From assembly GCA_020057765.1 (NCBI GenBank), contig JAGVFE010000040.1, forward strand, positions 1 through 5,585: a stretch of DNA of 5,585 nucleotides, given 5' to 3'. A program made the translations under genes and the position numbers. This stretch comes from Candidatus Woesebacteria bacterium. Its GTDB lineage: Bacteria; Patescibacteriota; Microgenomatia; UBA10105; UBA927. The notes under the pieces are model-generated. The model saw only the letters and a program-made list of their open reading frames with translations. It made no database searches and was not told where the DNA came from. Below, piece after piece: positions 1-5,318 of the stretch (positions are counted from its first letter, which is position 1; every line of letters starts with the position of its first letter).

Positions 1-1041
1 AGTGCTCAGTTCGAGTCAGAGGTAGTCTATAACAGTATCCAATCGATGCTGACAAAAAAGGGAGTTATCTTTTTGGACATGGATTCAGGGCTCCGGCAGT
101 ACCCGGAGATTGTCAAACAGTACTTCGGTACCATCATCCCGCCGGCAGACAATAAATTTGCCGCACTCAATAGTTCTGTTTGGTCCGGCGGATCGTTTGT
201 CTATATACCTGCTGGCGTTCATGTTGATCTGCCGCTACAGGCGTATTTCCGCATCAACGCTGCCAATATGGGGCAATTTGAACGGACACTCATTATTGCC
301 GAAGAGGGAAGTTACGTGCATTATTTGGAAGGTTGTACAGCTCCCATTTATACGACCGATTCTCTCCACAGCGCAGTCGTCGAGATTATTGTGAAAAAAG
401 GAGCGCGGGTCCGCTACACTACGATTCAAAATTGGAGCAACAATGTCTATAACTTGGTTACTAAGCGTGCGCGCGTGGAGGAAGAAGGAGTGATGGAATG
501 GGTGGACTTCAACTTAGGTTCGAAGATCACCATGAAGTATCCGAGCATTTATCTTATGGGACGCAAAGCCCGGGGAGAAGTACTCTCTATTGCTTATGCC
601 GGGCCGCACCAACATCAGGACGCCGGCGGCAAAGCGGTCCATCTGGCACCGGAGACGACTTCGCGGATTGTTTCCAAATCCATCAGCCACGGGGGCGGCC
701 GGACGTCGTACCGCGGGCTGGTTCAGGTTGTCAAAGGGGCAACCAATGTCAAAAGTAAAGTAGTCTGTGATGCTCTGCTTTTGGATCCCGATTCCCGATC
801 CGATACGTATCCGACCATGAAAATTAACGAGCAGGATGTTACCATAGAGCACGAAGCAACCGTGTCCAAGATCGGTGATGAGCAGCTGTTTTATTTGCAA
901 AGCCGCGGCATTGACAAAGGCCAGGCACAGTCAATGATCGTCAACGGTTTTATCGAGCCGATTGTCAAGGAACTACCGCTTGAATATGCAGTTGAGATGA
1001 ATCGATTAATTCAACTGCAGATGGAAGGGAGCGTGGGTTGA
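1..1041 (+). CDS. sufB: SufB, Fe-S cluster assembly scaffold subunit (5' partial)
   Basis: SufB is the cytosolic scaffold of the SUF pathway; with SufC and SufD it forms the complex on which Fe-S clusters are built. The reading frame is open from base 1 and continues the family sequence upstream of the first ATG (46), starting at AQFESEVVY, so the true start lies outside the window. About 346 residues are visible; from memory, full SufB is about 465-495 residues, so roughly 120 N-terminal residues are missing. Hallmarks seen: [83 protein letters not shown], and CDALLLD with its Cys codon at 766-768, which corresponds to the E. coli SufB cysteine (Cys405) implicated in cluster assembly. [21 protein letters not shown] and the ending MEGSVG are also typical. 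The gene ends with TGA nine bases before sufD. The SufC ATPase is not visible and is presumably upstream. Identification is very secure. Confidence 0.97.
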   Translation, partial: SAQFESEVVYNSIQSMLTKKGVIFLDMDSGLRQYPEIVKQYFGTIIPPADNKFAALNSSVWSGGSFVYIPAGVHVDLPLQAYFRINAANMGQFERTLIIAEEGSYVHYLEGCTAPIYTTDSLHSAVVEIIVKKGARVRYTTIQNWSNNVYNLVTKRARVEEEGVMEWVDFNLGSKITMKYPSIYLMGRKARGEVLSIAYAGPHQHQDAGGKAVHLAPETTSRIVSKSISHGGGRTSYRGLVQVVKGATNVKSKVVCDALLLDPDSRSDTYPTMKINEQDVTIEHEATVSKIGDEQLFYLQSRGIDKGQAQSMIVNGFIEPIVKELPLEYAVEMNRLIQLQMEGSVG

Positions 1042-1050
1042 CTTTTTCAT

Positions 1051-1686
1051 ATGAAAACTACTATACCGACTGGTCAAAACGAAACGATTGTAAGAGAGAT
1101 TACAGATAATGACGATATACTTGAGTATGCTGTTTGTGATAACGCGCAATTGACTCTCGTGCTTTTGCTTGCGGGACAGCAAAACAAAGAAGTAAGCGCG
1201 CACATAAGACTCAATGGAATAGGGGCGCGAGCAGATATTTTGGGATTTGTAGTGGGCAAAGACGATGTGCGACTTGCATTACATACAGTTCAAGAGCACA
1301 GAGCACCGGGGACAACGAGCAATTTGTTGATCAAGAGCGTTTTGACTGATGCGGCAAAATTTTTCTATGACGGAGGGATACAAGTGGCCCCATATGCACA
1401 AAAAACTAATGCGTATCAAAGGAACGAAAATTTATTATTAAGTAAAACCGCTTCGGCAGAAAGCAAGCCGGCTCTTGAGATTTTAGCCAATGATGTTCGT
1501 TGCACGCATGGAGCAACCGTCGGCACCGTGCCGGCCGAACAAATGTGGTATTTATCATGCCGCGGTATTTCTAAACAAGAAGCGACACGGCTGATTGTCT
1601 CTGGATTTCTCACGAGCGCATTGAGTAGAATCGCAGATGAAAGCATTCGGCATGATGTTGAGGAAAAACTATGGCAGATGTTATAA
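1051..1686 (+). CDS. sufD: SufD-type scaffold protein, short form
   Basis: This 211-residue protein is the SufB-like partner subunit (SufBD family) of the SUF scaffold. The C-terminal half carries the SufD signature: FFYDGGIQVAPYAQKTNAYQRNENLLLS, then SKPALEILANDVRCTHGATVG and YLSCRGISKQEATRLIVSGF. His153 in CTHG matches the functionally important SufD histidine (His360 of E. coli), and Cys151 the neighbouring cysteine. SufD is usually about 400-430 residues; this one keeps the beta-helix core and C-terminal tail but lacks the N-terminal helical region. The start is the first ATG after the sufB stop in the same frame, and no in-frame start exists between TGA 1039-1041 and it, so the shortness is not a start-call artefact. 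No good ribosome site lies close by (a purine run near 1022-1030 is about 20 bases away), so translation probably couples to sufB. The 3' end overlaps sufS by 16 bases. The sequence is more divergent and locally more AT-rich than sufB. A divergent second SufB-like protein is less likely, given position and motifs. Confidence 0.9.
   Translation: MKTTIPTGQNETIVREITDNDDILEYAVCDNAQLTLVLLLAGQQNKEVSAHIRLNGIGARADILGFVVGKDDVRLALHTVQEHRAPGTTSNLLIKSVLTDAAKFFYDGGIQVAPYAQKTNAYQRNENLLLSKTASAESKPALEILANDVRCTHGATVGTVPAEQMWYLSCRGISKQEATRLIVSGFLTSALSRIADESIRHDVEEKLWQML
1660..1665 (+). promoter_or_regulatory. Ribosome binding site of sufS
   Basis: GAGGAA lies five bases before the sufS ATG at 1671 and inside the end of sufD. 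It is the clearest Shine-Dalgarno site in the window and supports the ATG at 1671 as the sufS start despite the 16-base overlap. Confidence 0.7.
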
Positions 1687-2891
1687 AAGATTTTCCATTA
1701 TTGAAAAGAAAAATAAACGGTAAACCCATAGTCTATCTTGACTCGGCGGCTACCTCTCTCAAGCCGCAGTCGGTTATTGATGCACAAGACGATTATTATC
1801 GCCGGTATTCGGCTAATGTGCATCGCGGCATCTATGCAATTTCAGAAGAGGCAACAGAGGCGTATGAAAACGCACGGAAAAAGGTTGCCGGTTTTATCCA
1901 CGCCCCGTCAGTCAACGAAATTATTTTTACCAGAGGCACCACAGAATCAATAAATTTGGTTGCTGCGGGCATCGGAAAAACCTTGATTGCCGGGGATAAC
2001 GTGGTGGTTACTATCATGGAGCATCACAGCAACTTCGTCCCGTGGCAGCAGAGAGCCGTGGGGAAGAATGTAGAATTTAGAATATTGAATATTGACAAGA
2101 ATGGAAAGTTAAACCTTAATGATTTGGATACGGTTATTACTCGAAGAACAAGAGTACTTGCAATTACTGCTGTATCCAATGTGCTCGGGACAATCAATCC
2201 GATACGGGATATTGTTAAATCGGTCAGGCGGATAAGTCCACATTGTTTAGTGGTGGTGGATGCTGCTCAAGCCGTTCCGCACATGGTAGTCGATGTTCAA
2301 ACGTGGGGAGCAGATTTTGTGGTATTTTCCGGACACAAAATGCTTGGGCCTACCGGCATCGGCGTTCTTTGGGGGAAGACGGAGTTGCTCGAACAGCTCC
2401 ATCCGTACCAATACGGGGGAGAAATGATTGCCGAAGTCCACGTTGATCGCACGATTTTTAAAAAACCGCCGCAAAAATTTGAAGCTGGAACTCCGCACAT
2501 TGCCGGCGCCATCGGCCTGGGAACGGCCATTGATTATCTTCAATCTATCGGCATGGACAATGTGCGAGCTCACGAAAAAGAAATCACCGGGTACACGCTC
2601 AAACAACTTTCGGCAATAGTAGGCCTGCAAATATACGGTCCCAAAACAGCAGAAGATCGGGGAGGGGTCATTGCGCTTACTGTTAAAGACGTTCATCCGC
2701 ATGATATTGCACAAGTTCTTAATGAGGACAACATCTGTATTCGCGCCGGCAACCATTGCGCGATGCCGCTACATGAACATTTGGGGTTAGTCGCTACAGT
2801 CCGTGCTTCTTTTTATCTATACACGACCAGAGAAGATATCGATGCGTTGGTGGAAGGGCTGGAGAAAGTAAAACGATTGTTATCAAAGTAA
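1671..2891 (+). CDS. sufS: SufS, group II cysteine desulfurase
   Basis: SufS is a cytosolic PLP enzyme that converts cysteine to alanine and holds the sulfur as a persulfide for transfer to SufU and then SufBCD. Its 406 residues match the family length. Motifs in order: VYLDSAATSLKP near the N-terminus, RRYSANVHRG, FTRGTTESINLVA, EHHSNFVPWQ, SNVLGTINPI, VVDAAQAVPHM, then FSGHKMLGPTGIGVLWG with the PLP lysine at Lys223, and FEAGTPHIAGAIGLG. The active-site loop RAGNHCAMPL has substrate-binding Arg358 and catalytic Cys363. The second His of HPHD (His344) aligns with B. subtilis SufS His342, which contacts the zinc site of SufU, so this is the SufU-dependent type, in agreement with sufU downstream. 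The commonly seen GHHC is GNHC here (Asn361). The start has a good GAGGAA site five bases upstream; TAA is followed three bases later by sufU. Confidence 0.97.
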   Translation: MADVIKDFPLLKRKINGKPIVYLDSAATSLKPQSVIDAQDDYYRRYSANVHRGIYAISEEATEAYENARKKVAGFIHAPSVNEIIFTRGTTESINLVAAGIGKTLIAGDNVVVTIMEHHSNFVPWQQRAVGKNVEFRILNIDKNGKLNLNDLDTVITRRTRVLAITAVSNVLGTINPIRDIVKSVRRISPHCLVVVDAAQAVPHMVVDVQTWGADFVVFSGHKMLGPTGIGVLWGKTELLEQLHPYQYGGEMIAEVHVDRTIFKKPPQKFEAGTPHIAGAIGLGTAIDYLQSIGMDNVRAHEKEITGYTLKQLSAIVGLQIYGPKTAEDRGGVIALTVKDVHPHDIAQVLNEDNICIRAGNHCAMPLHEHLGLVATVRASFYLYTTREDIDALVEGLEKVKRLLSK

Positions 2892-2894
2892 TAT

Positions 2895-3275
2895 ATGGAT
2901 CTATATCGCGATCTCATCCTTGATCATTATCGTAATCCCAGAAACTTCGGCCACTTGGATAAACCGGACGTAGCAGTGGAGGATCACAACGTTTCCTGCG
3001 GTGATCGGATGGTGATGGAAATAAAGTTTAAAGTTAAAAGTTTGAAGTCTAAAGCGGCAATTGAAGATATCCGCTTCAGCGGAGAAGGGTGCGCCATTAG
3101 TCAGGCGTCAGCATCAATGCTGACGGAGAAAGCAAAAACTCTTGCTGCAGAAAAGATTCTTGTCTTAACACTCGAAGATATTGTCGAAATGCTCGGCACC
3201 ACACTGACCCCGTCACGCGTCAAATGCGCACTCCTTCCGCTTGAAGTCTTGCAGAAAGCGATGATAAAAGTATAA
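2895..3275 (+). CDS. sufU: SufU-type sulfur-transfer / scaffold protein, short form
   Basis: SufU is a small zinc protein related to IscU that accepts persulfide sulfur from SufS and delivers it to SufBCD. The 126 residues begin with LYRDLILDHYRNPRNFGHL, matching the SufU/IscU N-terminus and fixing the start at this ATG, three bases after sufS. The four zinc ligands known in B. subtilis SufU (Cys41, Asp43, Cys66, Cys128) are kept: Cys35 and Asp37 in SCGDR, Cys66 in GEGCAIS, and Cys111 in RVKCALL. The lysine before Cys111 is SufU-like; IscU has histidine there. Two oddities stand out. The Cys66-Cys111 distance is 45 residues against 62 in B. subtilis, so the insertion regarded as typical of SufU is missing. 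Residues 44-53 form a lysine-rich loop encoded by a 7-bp tandem repeat. No Shine-Dalgarno site is evident, so translation is probably coupled to sufS. An IscU-like scaffold role cannot be excluded. Confidence 0.92.
   Translation: MDLYRDLILDHYRNPRNFGHLDKPDVAVEDHNVSCGDRMVMEIKFKVKSLKSKAAIEDIRFSGEGCAISQASASMLTEKAKTLAAEKILVLTLEDIVEMLGTTLTPSRVKCALLPLEVLQKAMIKV
3023..3054 (+). repeat. Degenerate 7-bp tandem repeat (AAAGTTT) inside sufU
   Basis: Reading from 3023, successive heptamers are AAAGTTT, AAAGTTA, AAAGTTT and GAAGTCT, followed by AAAG: about 4.5 units with one mismatch in unit 2 and two in unit 4. Because seven is not a multiple of three, the units are read in shifting frames, giving KFKVKSLKSK (residues 44-53 of SufU). 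Compared with B. subtilis SufU as recalled, the spacing between the first zinc cysteine and the second is six residues longer, and the extra length falls here. It is therefore probably an inserted or expanded repeat tolerated in a surface loop. Confidence 0.7.
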
Positions 3276-3285
3276 AATTGACAGC

Positions 3286-3540
3286 ATGGATGACAACGAT
3301 CCCAAAATCGTAAAGAAAATCCGCAGATTTACCATGCGGATTGACCAGAGTCTCTGTATCGGCGCGGCCACGTGTGTCGCTATCGCTCCCAAAGGGTGGG
3401 CGTTGGATGAGGCGGCAAAAGCATATATATTGGAAACCGCCGAAGAGGAAACCGACGAAGCGCTCCTGGAGGCGGCCAAAGGCTGTCCGGTGTTGGCGAT
3501 CTTCATCACCGACGAAACCGGAAAACAAGTATACCCCTAG
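3286..3540 (+). CDS. Single-cluster ferredoxin, probably [3Fe-4S]
   Basis: This is a small (84-residue) acidic cytosolic electron carrier. The core DQSLCIGAATCVAIAPKGWALD, followed by AAKGCPVLAIFI, is the pattern of single-cluster bacterial ferredoxins. Cysteines are Cys24, Cys30 and Cys67 (the CP motif). The position normally held by the second cysteine of CxxCxxC is Ala27, leaving three ligands, which in this family usually means a [3Fe-4S] cluster. The N-terminus has a basic patch (KIVKKIRR) before the fold begins near residue 15. The start at 3286 is the only ATG upstream of the fold; Met17 at 3334 is possible but would leave only seven residues before the first ligand. No clear ribosome site is present. 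The gene lies ten bases after sufU and 20 before the oxidoreductase, so it is likely the electron acceptor of that enzyme; an electron-supply role in cluster assembly is an alternative. Confidence 0.9.
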   Translation: MDDNDPKIVKKIRRFTMRIDQSLCIGAATCVAIAPKGWALDEAAKAYILETAEEETDEALLEAAKGCPVLAIFITDETGKQVYP

Positions 3541-3560
3541 CTGGAAAAGCGCTTTTTTTT

Positions 3561-5318
3561 ATGGTAGCCTTAGAGAATCCTATGCGTGAGAGTGTGACGT
3601 GGAAAATCGGCGGTGAGGCAGGTTTTGGCATAATGTCTTCCGGTATCATGCTTGCAAAAGCATTTGCCAGAGCTGGCTACCATGTCTTTTCTACGAATGA
3701 ATACCCCTCGCTTGTTCGAGGCGGACACAATGTGGTAACTGTCAGGGTTGCCACATCAAAGTTTGCGGCTTTGAATGGCGATGTACATATCCTCGTTGCG
3801 CTTAATGCCGAAACCATTGATCTTCACAAGAACGAATTGTCCGATGGAGCCATAGTCGTATATGACCCGAAGGATAAAGAATGGCAATCGGGAGATTTTC
3901 CCAAAAAGGTGATCCTCATACCCGTTCCACTGCGTCAAATGACGATGGATAAAGCTGCTGATCCCATTATGCGAAACACTATCGCGTTGGGCGCAACGGT
4001 TGCTCTGTTGGGCAAAGGCTTTGAAACAATCTCAAGCGTAATCAATGATCAATTCAAGAAAAAAGGACAAGCAGTCGTTGAGCCAAATGTAGCCATAGCC
4101 AAACTCGGGTATGACTTTATTACTCAACAGTATTCAACGGTGACAGACATGGCGCTTGCAGAGGGAAAAGAGACAGGCAGAAACCTCATCGTCAACGGGA
4201 ATGAAGCCGTCGGACTCGGAGCAGTCCGAGCAGGACTGAAGTTTGCCGCAATTTACCCCATGACACCCATTAATTCACTCATTACCTTTTTGGCCGATCA
4301 TGCCAAAAAGCTCAATCTCGTTTACAAACAGCCGGAAGATGAAATCGCCGGCATCAACATGGCCATCGGTGCATCCGTTGCCGGAGTCCGGAGCATGGTG
4401 GCAACCAGCGGCGGCGGGTTTGCGCTGATGGTGGAAGGGTTGTCGCTTGCCGGCGCCACTGAAGTGCCGCTCGTCATTGACATGGGTATGCGCGTTGGGC
4501 CAGCAACAGGAATGCCCACCTACACCGAACAGGGAGAATTGCAATTTGTCATTCACGCCGGGCATGGTGAATTTCCGAGAATAGTTTTAGCCCCGGCTGA
4601 TGCAGTAGAGGCATATAGCTTGACGGTGGACGCATTTAACTTGGCAGATCAATTTGACGTACCGGTGTTTGTGCTTACGGATAAGTATCTCAACGAGAGC
4701 CAATGGTGTCTGCCGGAAGACCTGGTGAAGGCACAGGTTGCTATCAATCGAGGCAAACTTGTCATCGAGTCTGCCCTGCCCGCGGATCGGACGTTTAAAC
4801 GGTACGATGTGACGACTGCTGACGGCGTTTCACCCCGCAGCGTGCCTGGCATGAAAAACGGTCAGTATTATGCCAATTCCTACGAGCATGACGAGACGGG
4901 GCACATGACCGAGAAGGCTGCCGGCCGGAGTGCGATGGTGGAAAAGCACCTGCGCAAACTTGCCGCCATCCAAAAGATTGCAAAGACCCCGACCGTCTAC
5001 GGAGATCCCAATGCTCAAATTTCCTTCGTTGCCTGGGGATCCATGAAAGGGCCGATTTTGGAAGCACTGCAAACTGCCCAATTCAAAGTGAAAAATGAAA
5101 AAGCAAATCTCATTCACTTTACCTGGCTATATCCGTTTCCCACCGGGGCAACTCAAAAACTATTGACCGGTAAAAAACGTATTATAGATGTGGAGCAAAA
5201 CGCCACCGGACAGCTCGTGTCGCTTATCCGTGAGCACACGGGGATTGAAATAACGGAAAAATTGCTCAAATATGACGGCAGACCCTGGTATCCGGAGGAG
5301 ATTTTAGAAAAAATATGA
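3561..5318 (+). CDS. 2-oxoacid:ferredoxin oxidoreductase, fused gamma-alpha subunit
   Basis: This is the large subunit of a cytosolic enzyme that oxidatively decarboxylates a 2-oxoacid to an acyl-CoA and reduces ferredoxin. The 585 residues suit the gamma-alpha fusion class. The gamma domain (about residues 12-195) has IGGEAGFGIMSSG and NEYPSLVRGGHN (46-57). The alpha pyrimidine-binding domain starts near 205 with NGNEAVGLGAVRAGL and has YPMTP (232-236), EDE (259-261), TSGGGF (from 282) and MRVGPATGMPT with Arg311. The C-terminal domain shows WGSMKGPILEAL (from 492), YPFP, EQNATGQL (from 545) and KYDGRPWYPEEI. Substrate (pyruvate, 2-oxoglutarate or another 2-oxoacid) cannot be told from the sequence, so no symbol is given; korA or porA would be usual database names. 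The start at 3561 follows eight T with no ribosome site; ATG 3582, giving MRESVTWKIGG, is equally plausible. The 3' end overlaps the beta gene by four bases. Residues 508-514 come from a 7-bp-periodic A-rich tract. Confidence 0.95.
   Translation: MVALENPMRESVTWKIGGEAGFGIMSSGIMLAKAFARAGYHVFSTNEYPSLVRGGHNVVTVRVATSKFAALNGDVHILVALNAETIDLHKNELSDGAIVVYDPKDKEWQSGDFPKKVILIPVPLRQMTMDKAADPIMRNTIALGATVALLGKGFETISSVINDQFKKKGQAVVEPNVAIAKLGYDFITQQYSTVTDMALAEGKETGRNLIVNGNEAVGLGAVRAGLKFAAIYPMTPINSLITFLADHAKKLNLVYKQPEDEIAGINMAIGASVAGVRSMVATSGGGFALMVEGLSLAGATEVPLVIDMGMRVGPATGMPTYTEQGELQFVIHAGHGEFPRIVLAPADAVEAYSLTVDAFNLADQFDVPVFVLTDKYLNESQWCLPEDLVKAQVAINRGKLVIESALPADRTFKRYDVTTADGVSPRSVPGMKNGQYYANSYEHDETGHMTEKAAGRSAMVEKHLRKLAAIQKIAKTPTVYGDPNAQISFVAWGSMKGPILEALQTAQFKVKNEKANLIHFTWLYPFPTGATQKLLTGKKRIIDVEQNATGQLVSLIREHTGIEITEKLLKYDGRPWYPEEILEKI
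5085..5105 (+). repeat. Possible 7-bp-periodic A-rich tract inside OFOR alpha
   Basis: Three heptamers, AAAGTGA, AAAATGA and AAAAGCA, follow each other. They encode the lysine-rich stretch FKVKNEK (residues 508-514, with the first F from the preceding codon) where homologs usually have a helix end and turn. The tract resembles the sufU repeat in period and product (FKVK in both). It is shorter and more degenerate, so chance A-richness is possible. Confidence 0.35.
5294..5300 (+). promoter_or_regulatory. Likely ribosome binding site of OFOR beta
   Basis: GGAGGAG is a near-perfect anti-16S complement lying 14 bases before the beta ATG at 5315. That spacing is long, and the bases also encode part of the alpha C-terminus (PEE), so it may partly be coincidence. 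Together with the ATGA overlap it suggests coupled translation of the two subunits. Confidence 0.45.

Noticed and set aside
514..900. Long minus-strand open frame (128 codons) across sufB
   Set aside because: It is antisense to highly conserved SufB sequence, its product resembles no family I recognise, and no ribosome site or gene context supports it.
46..1041. sufB starting at ATG 46
   Set aside because: The frame is open to base 1 and the residues before this ATG (AQFESEVVY and following) match the internal sequence of known SufB proteins, so the gene begins upstream of the window.
2247..2756. Minus-strand open frame (169 codons) across sufS
   Set aside because: It is the reverse of the SufS catalytic core, whose protein motifs are intact on the + strand; the predicted product shows no recognisable domain.
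3545..3560. Rho-independent terminator between the ferredoxin and OFOR alpha genes
   Set aside because: The palindrome AAAAGCGCTTTT leaves only four A-T pairs once a loop is allowed, which is too weak for a terminator stem, although a T-run follows. The OFOR genes would also lack any visible promoter of their own.
4211..4230. Inverted repeat in OFOR alpha: CTCGGA-gcag-TCCGAG, with an overlapping CGGACT/AGTCCG pairing
   Set aside because: It lies in the conserved coding sequence for EAVGLGAVRAGL, which explains the bases, and there is no adjoining T-run or gene boundary for it to act on.
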